DNA from: an uncultured Oscillospiraceae bacterium
GTDB taxonomy: Bacteria; Bacillota; Clostridia; Oscillospirales; Oscillospiraceae
Direction of reading: 5' to 3'
Length of the DNA stretch: 64,000 nucleotides
Assembly (NCBI GenBank): GCA_910584285.1
Contig: CAJTYK010000003.1
Location: 58,835-122,834 of the forward strand
The translations under genes were made by a program, and so were the position numbers. Positions 56,887 through 64,000 of the stretch are shown piece by piece. The notes beneath the pieces are model-generated. The model saw nothing but the letters and a program-made list of their open reading frames with translations. It did no database searches and had not been told where the DNA came from. Within the stretch, counting starts at the first letter, position 1; every line of letters starts with the position of its first letter.

Positions 56887-57654
56887 TCAGCCGCCGCTCA
56901 GGACGAGGATCTCGTGGAGGCTGTCCAGCATGGTGCGCTCCGCGTCGATCAGAAACTCACTGAAGGGGATGGTCAGGATGAACAGCAGGGCCAGCCCCAC
57001 GATCACCTTCAGCTCAATGTTGATGGCGAACACGTTGATCTGGGGGATCACCTTCATCAGCACCCCCATGCCCACCTGGGCGATGAGCTCCGCCGCCAGA
57101 ATGGGCATACACAGCTTCACCCCCAGCAGCGTGCACTCAATAAACAGCTCCAGCAGGTAGTTGAGGACGGGCTGCCGGAGGGCCGCCGCCCCCAGGGGGA
57201 CGAGCTCCTCCGAGGTGAGGAAAATCCGCAGCAGGGTGAGGTGCCCCCCCGCCGCGAAGAACAGCAGGGTCATCAGTACGTTGAGGATCTGCCCGGTCTC
57301 CGACAGATTGGAGGAGGTGCCCGGGTCGTACATCTGGTTCATGGTCATGCCCATCTGGGTGTCGATCATGGAGCCCGCCAGCTGGGGAATGTAGAAGAAG
57401 AAATTCACCGCCATCCCCAACAGGAAGCCCAGCCCCAGCTCCAGCAGCAGCCGCAGCCCCAGCTCCGGAATGCTGCCCGGCACGTCCACCTGCTGGGTGC
57501 TCACCCCCATGACGAACCAGGACAGCACCAGCACCATGCCCCCCCGGAAGGCGGCGGGGATATTGGTGCGCCCCAGCAGGGGGTTGAACAGGACAAAGCC
57601 GCTCACCCGGGCGGTGATGTAGAGGAACAGAGTCAGCTCCTGCCAGTCAATCAT
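56887..57654 (-). CDS. fliR: Flagellar export gate protein FliR
   Basis: A 255-aa membrane protein of the export gate core. Features: FLYITARVSGFVLFNPLLGR near the start, LLLELGLGFLLGMAVNFFFY, IDTQMGMTMNQMYDP and a C-terminal LIAQVGMGVLMKVIPQINVFAINIELK, all FliR hallmarks. It is 15 bases behind fliQ; an 87-base gap separates it from flhB. Confidence 0.97.
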   Translation of the reverse strand: MIDWQELTLFLYITARVSGFVLFNPLLGRTNIPAAFRGGMVLVLSWFVMGVSTQQVDVPGSIPELGLRLLLELGLGFLLGMAVNFFFYIPQLAGSMIDTQMGMTMNQMYDPGTSSNLSETGQILNVLMTLLFFAAGGHLTLLRIFLTSEELVPLGAAALRQPVLNYLLELFIECTLLGVKLCMPILAAELIAQVGMGVLMKVIPQINVFAINIELKVIVGLALLFILTIPFSEFLIDAERTMLDSLHEILVLSGG

Positions 57655-57669
57655 GGCTCAGGCCCTCCC

Positions 57670-57930
57670 CTAACTGGCCACCAGCTGGAAGATCTCATAG
57701 GTGTAATCCTTCAGGGTGTCCAGCATCCAACCCCCCGCCAGCAGCAGCACGCCGATCACCACGATGAGCTTCAGCGCGAAGCCGATGGACTGCTCGTGGA
57801 TCTGGGTGACCGCCTGGAAGATGGCCACCACCACGCCCACCACCATACTCAGCACCAGCAGCGGGCCGGCCAGCTTGATGGCAATGCCCACCGCGTCCCG
57901 CATCAGATCCATTGCCTGTGTGGTATCCAT
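57670..57930 (-). CDS. fliQ: Flagellar export gate protein FliQ
   Basis: An 86-aa protein of two transmembrane helices: AIKLAGPLLVLSMVVGVVVAIFQA with the conserved QAVTQIHEQSIGFALKLIVV. I choose ATG 57930, 6 bases after GAAAGGAGA, because the longer ORF overlaps fliP and adds unconserved residues. Position between fliP and fliR is standard. Confidence 0.96.
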   Translation of the reverse strand: MDTTQAMDLMRDAVGIAIKLAGPLLVLSMVVGVVVAIFQAVTQIHEQSIGFALKLIVVIGVLLLAGGWMLDTLKDYTYEIFQLVAS

Positions 57931-57952
57931 GGCGTCTCCTTTCCGGGTTACC

Positions 57953-58624
57953 TCAGTTGACCCCCCGGACAAGGCTGGTGAACATGAGATCCCAGCCGTT
58001 GACGGAAATAAACAGCAGCAGCTTGAAGGGGGTGGAGATCATGGCCGGAGGCAGCATGATCATGCCCATGGACATCAGCGTGGAGGCCACGATCACGTCG
58101 ATGAGCAGGAAGGGGATGTACAGCAGGAAGCCATTGAAGAAGGCCCGCTGGAGCTCCTGGGTCATGAAGGCGGGGACGATGAGCCGCAGGGGCGTCTCCG
58201 CCTCCGCCTGGGCCCGGGTCTCCGGCACGTCGGCATGGGCCAGCTCACAGTACATCTCCAGGGTTTCCCACCGGGTGTTGTCCAGCATGAACTGCTTTAG
58301 CGGCAGGGCCGCCCGATCCACAAATTCCTCCGCCCCGATCTCCTCGTTGGTGTAGGGCTCCCAGGCCTCGGTCTGGATCTGGGTCAGGGTGGGGTTCATG
58401 GTGATCAGGGTCAGGAACAGGGCGATGCCCACCAGCACCACGTTGGGCGGGGTCTGCTGGGTGCCCATGGCGGTGCGCAGGAAGGACAGGGAGATGATGT
58501 ACCGGGTGAAGGAGGTCATCATCACCAACAGGGAGGGCATCAGGGCGATCAGCGTGGTCAGGGCGATGATCTCCAGGCTCTGTACGGTGTCGCCGTTGAT
58601 ATTGATCAGGCCGTCCGTCGGCAC
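57953..58624 (-). CDS. fliP: Flagellar export gate protein FliP
   Basis: A 223-aa membrane protein without an obvious cleavable signal peptide. Conserved: MPSLLVMMTSFTRYIISLSFLR, QTPPNVVLVGIALFLT, PAFMTQELQRAFFNGFLLYIPFLLIDVIVAS and MGMIMLPPAMISTPFKLLLFISVNGW. Start is GTG at 58624 behind GAGGTGAGGAG. FliP is often made with a signal peptide, which this one seems to lack. Seven bases after fliO. Confidence 0.97.
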   Translation of the reverse strand: MPTDGLININGDTVQSLEIIALTTLIALMPSLLVMMTSFTRYIISLSFLRTAMGTQQTPPNVVLVGIALFLTLITMNPTLTQIQTEAWEPYTNEEIGAEEFVDRAALPLKQFMLDNTRWETLEMYCELAHADVPETRAQAEAETPLRLIVPAFMTQELQRAFFNGFLLYIPFLLIDVIVASTLMSMGMIMLPPAMISTPFKLLLFISVNGWDLMFTSLVRGVN

Positions 58625-58631
58625 GGGCTCC

Positions 58632-59045
58632 TCACCTCGGTTTCTTTTGCTTGAGTACGGTGCGGAGCGCCTCCCGGAAGCTGGGGGGCGGCTCGCTGCC
58701 CGGAGGGGGCGCAGTCATGGCCTCCGCCTCCTCCGCGGTGAGCTCCGCCAGCAGGGTGATCCCCGAGGGGGCCACCCCCAGCAGGAAATACCGCTCTCCC
58801 GCCTTCACCAGGGCCGCGCTTTGCTCTCGCCCCAGGGGCAGGCGGCGCAGCACCTTGAAGCCCTCGCCACCGCCGGACAGGCCCCCCATGCCGCCCCCCC
58901 GCCCCGCCAGGAAGCGGGTGAACAGGTAGGCCAGCACGACAACCACCACCACACAGATCAGCAGCCAGATCAGGCTGAACAGGCTGCTCAGCCCGTCCAG
59001 AGCGGACAGGGCCATGCGGGGGCAAACGCCGGGGAAATCCTCCAT
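58632..59045 (-). CDS. fliO: Flagellar protein FliO
   Basis: A 137-aa protein with one transmembrane helix (about 23-44, LIWLLICVVVVVVLAYLFTR) and a cytosolic beta-rich region LRRLPLGREQSAALVKAGERYFLLGVAPSGITLLAEL, the FliO signature. It helps FliP assemble. Its ATG overlaps the TGA of cheY (TGATG), implying coupled translation. C-terminal tail is Pro-rich and basic. Confidence 0.92.
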   Translation of the reverse strand: MEDFPGVCPRMALSALDGLSSLFSLIWLLICVVVVVVLAYLFTRFLAGRGGGMGGLSGGGEGFKVLRRLPLGREQSAALVKAGERYFLLGVAPSGITLLAELTAEEAEAMTAPPPGSEPPPSFREALRTVLKQKKPR

Positions 59046-59413
59046 CAGGGCGCGCCCAGAATGGAGGTGACGGTTTTCAGCACGCGGTCAGGCTTGAAGG
59101 GCTTGACGATGAAGTCCTTGGCGCCGGAGCGCACGGCGTCCATGACCATGGACTCCTGGCCCATAGCGGAGCACATGACGACATTGGCGCTGCCGTCCTT
59201 GGCGCGGATGGCCTTCAGGGCCTCCAGGCCGTCCATGTTGGGCATGGTGATGTCCATCACCACCAGGTCGGGGCCGATCTCGCTGAACTTCTCCACCGCG
59301 TCCGCGCCGTCCACTGCCTCGAACACCTCGGTATAGCCGTTCTTCACCAGGGTGTCCTTGATCATCTTGCGCATGAAAGCGGCGTCGTCCACTAACAGAA
59401 TTTTCTTAGCCAT
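59045..59413 (-). CDS. cheY: Chemotaxis response regulator CheY
   Basis: A 122-aa single receiver domain that carries the signal from CheA to the switch (FliM/FliY). Conserved residues: D9/D10 in LLVDDAAFMRKM, phosphoacceptor Asp54 in VVMDITMPNMDG, CSAMGQ and Lys in DFIVKPFKP. I choose the ATG at 59413 (MAKKILLVDDA); the ORF opens four codons earlier at an ATG that overlaps the AAAAGGA site. It lies between fliY and fliO. Confidence 0.97.
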   Translation of the reverse strand: MAKKILLVDDAAFMRKMIKDTLVKNGYTEVFEAVDGADAVEKFSEIGPDLVVMDITMPNMDGLEALKAIRAKDGSANVVMCSAMGQESMVMDAVRSGAKDFIVKPFKPDRVLKTVTSILGAP

Positions 59414-59472
59414 GGTATGATCCATCCTTTTCCAATTTATGTTGTGTACCTCCCATGGAGGCGGGGACGTCC

Positions 59473-61053
59473 TTATTTGCCGGTGAGTACCTCAATGCCG
59501 GGGGCCTGAACGATTTCGGTGATTCGGACGCCAAAATTGTCCTCAATTACCACCACCTCGCCCCTGGCGATGCACTTGCCGTTGACGAACAGATCCACCT
59601 GGTCGCCCGCCAGCTTATCCAGCACCACCAGCGAACCCTTGGCGAACTCCAGAATATCCTGCACCTTCCTGCGGGCCCGTCCGATCTCCACCGTCACCTG
59701 GAGGGGAACCTCCATGATCAGATCCAGGTTCTGTGCCTGCTCCTTGCCCAGCCGCTCCGCCGCGTCCATCTCCTCCATGCGCACCGACTTGGTGGCGATG
59801 ACCTTGGGCTCCGGCTTCTTGGGGGCGGGGGCGGGCGCGGGCTGGGCCGCGGCTGCGTTATTGGCCATGGCCGCCGTCATGGCCGTCATCATGGCCGCCA
59901 TCATCGCGCCGAAATCCGCCGCGCTGGCGGCCGGGACCGCGGGGGCGGGCGCCGGAGCCACAGGCTGCTGAGGCGTCGGCGTGGGCGTGGGTTGCGGCGC
60001 GGGCGCCGGGGCGGGTGCGGAAGGCGGCGCAGCAGGCGCTCCGCCCGCCAGCATGGCTTCGATCTCCGTCTGGCTCATTTTCCGGTCGCCGCCGCCAGAG
60101 GGCGCGGGCGCCGGAGCGGGCGCGGGTTCGCCACCGCCCATGCCTGCCAGCATCGCCTCGATCTCCGCCTGGCTCATTTTGTGATCCCCGCCGCCAGAGG
60201 GCTCCGGAGCGGGGGCGGGGGCCGGTTCGCCGCCGCCCATGCCTGCCAGCATCCGCTCGATGTCCTCCTGGCTCATCTTCTGATCACCGCCACCGCCGGA
60301 GGGCACCGGGGCTGGGGCGGGCTCAGGCGCCGGTGCCGCCGCCCCACCGCCGTGGAGCATGGCCTCGATCTCCTCCTGGCTCATCTGCCGGTTGCTGAGC
60401 TCGGGCTCCGCCGCCGGGGCGGGCGCGCCCTCGGAGCTGTCTCCCAGGCTCACCTCGTCCTCCAGCCCCAGGCTTTTCAGCAGCTCCTTGGCCAGATCCA
60501 CCGACATGACGTTCATGAATTCGCTTTCCAGTGCATCCTCAATCTTCAGGAAGAAGCGAACCACCACCACCTGCTCCGCACCCGCAGGCATATGGGACCG
60601 CTTGAACTCCTCCAAGTCGTCCAGCTCGAAGGACTGAGGGGTGGAGATGTCCACCCGGAAGCCCAGGAAGTCGGACATGGCGGTGGCCGCCGAGCCCATC
60701 ATCTGGTTCATGACCTCGCACACACAGCTGATGGTCAGCTCGTTGAGCTCAAACTCCTCGTCGGGGGTCTCCATGCCCATGAGGATATCGACGATGACCT
60801 TGATATCGCTGCGCTTGAGCAGCATAATGTTGCTGCCCTCCAGACCCTCAACGTACTTGATCTCCACGCCAATGGCCGGCTCCAGGTTGCCCAGGGAGAA
60901 CTCCTTCACCTCCACCACTGAAACCGTGGGGGTGGTGATGTCCACCCGATGATCCAGCATATTCGATACCGCGGTGGCCGAGGAGCCCAGGCTGATATTC
61001 ATCATTTCGCCCAAGGCGTCTATCGCCATTGGGCTGAAGATTTCCTTCTCCAT
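59473..61053 (-). CDS. fliY: Flagellar switch/phosphatase protein FliY with four FliM-like CheY-binding motifs in its linker
   Basis: A 526-aa switch protein. Residues 1-200 form a CheC-type CheY-P phosphatase domain with both ExxN sites intact (E16/N19 with P42; E113/N116 with P139). Residues 445-526 form the FliN-type SpoA domain (MEVPLQVTVEIGRARRKV, ARGEVVVIEDNFGVRITEIV). The linker (205-420) is Ala/Pro/Gly-rich and contains four copies of MSQxEIEAML at 224, 260, 293 and 326, close to the N-terminal motif of FliM (LSQSQIDALL) that binds CheY-P. FliY of Bacillus has such a motif at its extreme N-terminus, missing here. Three bases from fliM. Confidence 0.96.
   Translation of the reverse strand: MEKEIFSPMAIDALGEMMNISLGSSATAVSNMLDHRVDITTPTVSVVEVKEFSLGNLEPAIGVEIKYVEGLEGSNIMLLKRSDIKVIVDILMGMETPDEEFELNELTISCVCEVMNQMMGSAATAMSDFLGFRVDISTPQSFELDDLEEFKRSHMPAGAEQVVVVRFFLKIEDALESEFMNVMSVDLAKELLKSLGLEDEVSLGDSSEGAPAPAAEPELSNRQMSQEEIEAMLHGGGAAAPAPEPAPAPVPSGGGGDQKMSQEDIERMLAGMGGGEPAPAPAPEPSGGGDHKMSQAEIEAMLAGMGGGEPAPAPAPAPSGGGDRKMSQTEIEAMLAGGAPAAPPSAPAPAPAPQPTPTPTPQQPVAPAPAPAVPAASAADFGAMMAAMMTAMTAAMANNAAAAQPAPAPAPKKPEPKVIATKSVRMEEMDAAERLGKEQAQNLDLIMEVPLQVTVEIGRARRKVQDILEFAKGSLVVLDKLAGDQVDLFVNGKCIARGEVVVIEDNFGVRITEIVQAPGIEVLTGK
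60049..60384 (-). repeat. Four-copy repeat in fliY linker
   Basis: Repeat units of about 33-36 codons, each starting with MSQ(E/A/T)(E/D)IE(A/R)ML followed by AGMGGGEPAPAPAP and SGGGD. The last three copies are the most alike. Their nucleotide similarity suggests recent tandem expansion. Confidence 0.88.
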
Positions 61054-61056
61054 CGC

Positions 61057-62082
61057 TTACTCGCTCCTTTGTTCGGCCGAATAGCATACCTCGTCTATCT
61101 TGATGGCCATGTTTTTCTTGTGGGTTCCCATGCGGCCCGTGAACCACTGGTAGCCCCCGATCTCCAGGAACACCGGCGAATCCTTGGGCCGCCCCAGATC
61201 CAGCACGTCGCCAACGCTCAGGTGGTAGATGTCGCTGAGGGAGAGCTGCGTGTCTCCCAGCTCTGCCACGATCTCCAGGGTGGAATCCCGCAGGCGGTCG
61301 AAGATCTCCTCCGAGTTGTCCTCGCTGGCCACCTTTCGGCCCATGCTCTCCCGGTTGACCTCGCCAAAGATGCTGGTCAGCACGCTGCCGGGGAGCACTA
61401 CGCTCATCCGTCCCTCATTCCCGCTGAAGTCCAGCTTCATGTCCACCAGCACCACCGTCTCGTCCAGGTTCAGCAGCTGAACCAGGGTGGGGTTCACCTC
61501 GGTGCGGTTGTATTCGAAGGTGATGGGCACGTAGTTCTCCCAGCTGTTGCCCATCAGCCCGATCATGTCCTTCAGCAGCAGCTCATAGAGCTGGAGCTCC
61601 AGGTCGGTGTAGGCGTAGCCGCTGGGGATCTCCCGGTTCATCTCTCCCTCGCTGCCCATCATCCGATCCATCATGCCCAGGGCGGTCTGGGTGGACAGGT
61701 AAACCATCACCGGATCCTGGGCGAGGATGGGCGCGCCGCCTGTCTCCTTGGGCTGGATGGTCACGTCCACCATGGCCAGCACGTCCCCCTCCATGAGGGC
61801 GTTATTAAATTCAAAGAACTTCTGCTCCTCAATGCTCTCCACCTCGATCTCGCAGGTGGTGCGCAGCTGGCCGTTGAGCCGGGAGCTGATCACCCTCGTG
61901 TAGTTCTCAAAGATACCGTTGAGCATCTTGATTCGGTCCTTGGTGAACTTCCGGGGGGTGGTGAAGTCGTACTTCCGGTACTTTTTCTCCGGCTGTTTCT
62001 CCTCCGCCTTGGCCTCGTCGCCGCCGCTTCGCATGGAGTTGAGCAGCGCGTCGATTTGGCTTTGCGACAGTACTTCGGGCAT
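61057..62082 (-). CDS. fliM: Flagellar motor switch protein FliM
   Basis: A 341-aa C-ring protein. The N-terminal CheY-binding segment LSQSQIDALL (residues 5-14) is followed by a linker and the pseudo-symmetric middle domain (about 45-230, with TRVISSRLNGQLRTTCEIEVE and GEMNREIPSGYAYTDLELQL), then the SpoA-like C-domain (about 250-330, LRDSTLEIVAELGDTQLSLSD). Complete and typical. Located between motB and fliY. Confidence 0.97.
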   Translation of the reverse strand: MPEVLSQSQIDALLNSMRSGGDEAKAEEKQPEKKYRKYDFTTPRKFTKDRIKMLNGIFENYTRVISSRLNGQLRTTCEIEVESIEEQKFFEFNNALMEGDVLAMVDVTIQPKETGGAPILAQDPVMVYLSTQTALGMMDRMMGSEGEMNREIPSGYAYTDLELQLYELLLKDMIGLMGNSWENYVPITFEYNRTEVNPTLVQLLNLDETVVLVDMKLDFSGNEGRMSVVLPGSVLTSIFGEVNRESMGRKVASEDNSEEIFDRLRDSTLEIVAELGDTQLSLSDIYHLSVGDVLDLGRPKDSPVFLEIGGYQWFTGRMGTHKKNMAIKIDEVCYSAEQRSE

Positions 62083-62121
62083 GGGATCACCTCACCTGAT
62101 CTTCTGCGTTTCTTCCTTTAG

Positions 62122-62943
62122 TTACGTGGGACTCTGAGTGGGCGCGGGGCTGGCCTGGGGCTGCTGGCCGGCTCCGCCGGTCTCCGCGGTGAGCTTGGCC
62201 AGCTCCTGGTTCAGCTCCGAGCCGATCTCCTTGGCGCTGATCACCAGCTCCACCCGGCGGTTGGGGGCCTTGCCCTCCTCCCCCTGGTTGTTGCCGATGG
62301 GGTGCCATTGGCCCATGCCCACGCTCTCCAGCCGGGCGGGGTGGATGGAGCTGTGCTCCTGGATGAAGATGGTCACCTCGGTGGCCCGCTCGCTGGCCAG
62401 CCGCCGGTCAAACGGCACATCGTTGGGCTGGACATCACTGCCCTGGGCGGTGTGCCCCTGGATCTGGATCACCTCGATGGCCCCCTTGGACTTATCCAGG
62501 ATGTTGCATACGCCCTGTAAAATCTCCTCGGCCCCGGGCTTCATATCTGCCTTGTCGGCGTAGAACATGGCCTTGTCCATTAGCTCCACGTAGATCCTGC
62601 CGCCGCCCGCGTTCACGGAGATGGCATCATCCAGCCCCTCCTGGCCGGCATACTGCTGGAAGGCCGCCAGCAGATCCTCCATCATTTCCTCGATTTCCAG
62701 CTGTTCCGAGGGATTCTCCGCCGGATCGTCGGCGCTGGGGCCCTCGTTCCCGCCGGGGATGATCTCAGTGGGATTCCTGGCCGCGTTGGGGTTGAAGCTC
62801 TGCACGATGGCCTTGAATTTCTCCTCGCTGATGGTGGACATGGAATACAAAAGGACGAAGAAGCACAGCAGCAGCGTTACCATGTCGCCATAGGTATCCA
62901 TCCAGTTGGCGCCGCCTCCGCCTCCGCCTTTCCTTTTCGCCAT
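62122..62943 (-). CDS. motB: Flagellar stator protein MotB
   Basis: A 273-aa stator subunit. A Gly-rich basic start (AKRKGGGGGGANW) precedes the single transmembrane helix MDTYGDMVTLLLCFFVLLYSMS, whose Asp in TYGDMVTLL is the proton/sodium-binding site. Residues 120-250 are the OmpA-like peptidoglycan-binding domain (IQIQGHTAQGS, DRRLASERATEVTIF, GKAPNRRVELVI). An acidic linker is of normal length; the tail is Pro/Thr-rich. Pairs with MotA just upstream. Confidence 0.97.
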   Translation of the reverse strand: MAKRKGGGGGGANWMDTYGDMVTLLLCFFVLLYSMSTISEEKFKAIVQSFNPNAARNPTEIIPGGNEGPSADDPAENPSEQLEIEEMMEDLLAAFQQYAGQEGLDDAISVNAGGGRIYVELMDKAMFYADKADMKPGAEEILQGVCNILDKSKGAIEVIQIQGHTAQGSDVQPNDVPFDRRLASERATEVTIFIQEHSSIHPARLESVGMGQWHPIGNNQGEEGKAPNRRVELVISAKEIGSELNQELAKLTAETGGAGQQPQASPAPTQSPT

Positions 62944-62983
62944 ACTGAGTTTCCCTCCTTATGCCGCGATTGTGTCTCCTGCC

Positions 62984-63829
62984 TTACTCTCCACCGCCGG
63001 ACGAGCCGCTCCCCGCGTCCCGATCCCGCTGGGAGATGTAGGTCAGCAGCTTCTCCCGCAGGGCCTTGGGGTTCTCGCCGGACTGGATGGACATGATGCC
63101 CTCCACGATGATCTCCTTGCACAGAACCTCCTCGCCGTCCCGGATGCGCAGGTTGTTGGCGATGGGGCCGAAGATCATGTGGGCCAGGATACAGCCGTAC
63201 AGCGTGGTCACCAGGGCGGTGGCCATGCTGCTGCCCAGGTCGCCGCCGCCGCTGGTCACGTCCATGCTGCGCAGCATATTGATCAGGCCCACCAGCGTAC
63301 CCACCATGCCGAAGGCCGGAGCCACGGCGGAGGCCTTGTCATACATCCCCGCCGCGTCCTCGTGACGGGCGGACATACACTCGATGTCGTTCTCCAGGAT
63401 GGCCCGCACCTTGTCCGGGTCGTTGGCGTCCACGATGAGCATAATGGCCTGCTTGAAGAAGGGGTCCTCCTGCTCGTTGGCCTTGCCCTCCAGGGCCAGC
63501 AGGCCGTTTTTCCGGGCGGTCTGGGCCAGCTCCACCAGCTGGTCGATGATGTCCAAGGGCTTGAACTTCCCCGAGTTCAGGATCACCCCGAAGTGCTTGG
63601 GCACAGAGGCCAGCGCGCTGGGCGGGAAGCTGGCCACCACGATGGCGATGGTACAGCCGATGACGATGAAGATACTGGCCGCGTCGAAGAAGTTCCACAG
63701 CAGCCCGATATCAACGGTGATAACATCTGCGCCCTCCGGGGCGTTGGGGCCGATGTTGATGCCCATGATACAGCCCAGGAAGAACACCACCAGGGCCAAC
63801 ACTACGCCGATGATGTATGTAATATTCAT
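62984..63829 (-). CDS. motA: Flagellar stator protein MotA
   Basis: A 281-aa stator subunit with four transmembrane helices (about 2-24, 45-65, 165-185 and 200-220) and a cytosolic loop that contacts FliG. Conserved stretches: AAGMYDKASAVAPAFGMVGTLVGLINML, SSMATALVTTLYGCILAHMIFGPIA and EGIMSIQSGENPKALREKLL. The first helix has the FFLG segment usual for clostridial MotA. Starts 79 bases after the end of flbD. Confidence 0.97.
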   Translation of the reverse strand: MNITYIIGVVLALVVFFLGCIMGINIGPNAPEGADVITVDIGLLWNFFDAASIFIVIGCTIAIVVASFPPSALASVPKHFGVILNSGKFKPLDIIDQLVELAQTARKNGLLALEGKANEQEDPFFKQAIMLIVDANDPDKVRAILENDIECMSARHEDAAGMYDKASAVAPAFGMVGTLVGLINMLRSMDVTSGGGDLGSSMATALVTTLYGCILAHMIFGPIANNLRIRDGEEVLCKEIIVEGIMSIQSGENPKALREKLLTYISQRDRDAGSGSSGGGE

Positions 63830-63908
63830 TGCAGCGTTCTACCTCCAAGCCCGGGCGTCCGGCGCCCGGCAGGGCCTGTCCCGGCCCCGTTTTTCTTCTT
63901 TCCGCCCC

Positions 63909-64000
63909 TCAGCGGTTGTCTACAACGCTGATCTCCCGATGGATGTCCATCACCTTGGCGTTGTAGCGGGCGATCTTCTCTATGATCTCCTCGGTGCTCT
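63909..64000 (-). CDS. flbD: FlbD-family flagellar protein, 5' part missing
   Basis: Only the last 30 codons lie in the window, ending at TGA 63911-63909. The visible tail STEEIIEKIARYNAKVMDI fits the C-terminus of small FlbD proteins, which sit between flgE and motA in many Bacillota. The name rests on this tail and on position upstream of motA. The short 63830-63908 gap holds no gene. Confidence 0.75.
   Translation of the reverse strand, partial: STEEIIEKIARYNAKVMDIHREISVVDNR

Noticed and set aside
1..64000. tRNA, rRNA, insertion sequences, phage integrase or attachment sites
   Set aside because: None seen: no transposase or integrase motifs among the real ORFs and no tRNA-like cloverleaf noticed by eye; a tRNAscan run would be decisive.

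Overview
The window looks like chromosomal DNA from a GC-rich, Gram-positive-type, motile anaerobe of the Clostridia. An Oscillospiraceae-like relative is my best guess, inferred from overall gene style and not from a search. The reasons are Bacillota-type flagellar and chemotaxis genes (flgN, fliW-csrA, yjfB-like, cheC/cheD/cheV, fliY with CheC-type phosphatase motifs), S-layer homology (SLH) proteins, a biotin ECF-type BioY, strong AGGAGG ribosome sites and TTGACA-N17-TATAAT promoters. There is no phage or transposase gene. Nearly all very long ORFs opposite the real genes are GC-driven shadows.

Left part (1-9.7 kb), housekeeping and accessory: the 5' two thirds of rpoB; a PAS protein followed by a REC-GGDEF diguanylate cyclase; bioY under a promoter overlapped by a BirA-type operator; a divergent pair (62-aa protein / Xre regulator) with a palindromic operator; a compact AT-richer locus at 5343-5615 with two convergent promoters, a shared hairpin terminator and a 27-aa ORF whose ribosome site is buried in a hairpin (the strongest candidate for an undescribed element); an SprA-like putative metalloprotease; a P-loop kinase-like protein behind a string of hairpins; and a MATE transporter.

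Middle left (9.7-22.2 kb, minus strand): an apparent operon reading FliK/YlqG-like protein, FlhB-C-terminal-like protein, PilZ protein, 1795-aa SLH protein, 1287-aa SLH/Ig-like protein, PilZ protein. It starts back-to-back with cheA.

Middle (22.3-35.2 kb, plus strand): cheA-cheW-cheR-cheB behind a sigma-D (sigma-28) promoter, then flgM-flgN-flgK-flgL-DUF6470-fliW-csrA-yjfB-like behind a second sigma-D -10 element, then an orphan ClpB-like AAA+ ATPase that seems to lack a standard start codon.

35.2-47.7 kb: a membrane protein plus FtsA-like actin-fold protein, an FtsE-like ABC ATPase with a chemoreceptor, a C39-like peptidase, then fliD-fliS-fliT-like from a third sigma-D promoter, divergent from a ParA-like ATPase and a ComFB protein.

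Right part (47.8-64 kb, minus strand): one long fla/che operon read flbD-motA-motB-fliM-fliY-cheY-fliO-fliP-fliQ-fliR-flhB-flhA-sigD-two rod/hook proteins-cheC-cheD-cheV-EAL/HDOD protein. It encodes the motor, switch and export gate, sigma-D itself and the adaptation/dephosphorylation proteins. SigD then turns on the cheA, flgM and fliD units; FlgM restrains SigD until hook completion; FliW-CsrA adds post-transcriptional control. Cyclic-di-GMP parts (GGDEF, two PilZ, a degenerate EAL/HDOD, ComFB) are scattered through the region, suggesting tight coupling of motility, surface layer and second messenger. Flagellin, the early rod/hook genes (flgBCDE, fliE-K) and flhF are not in the window.
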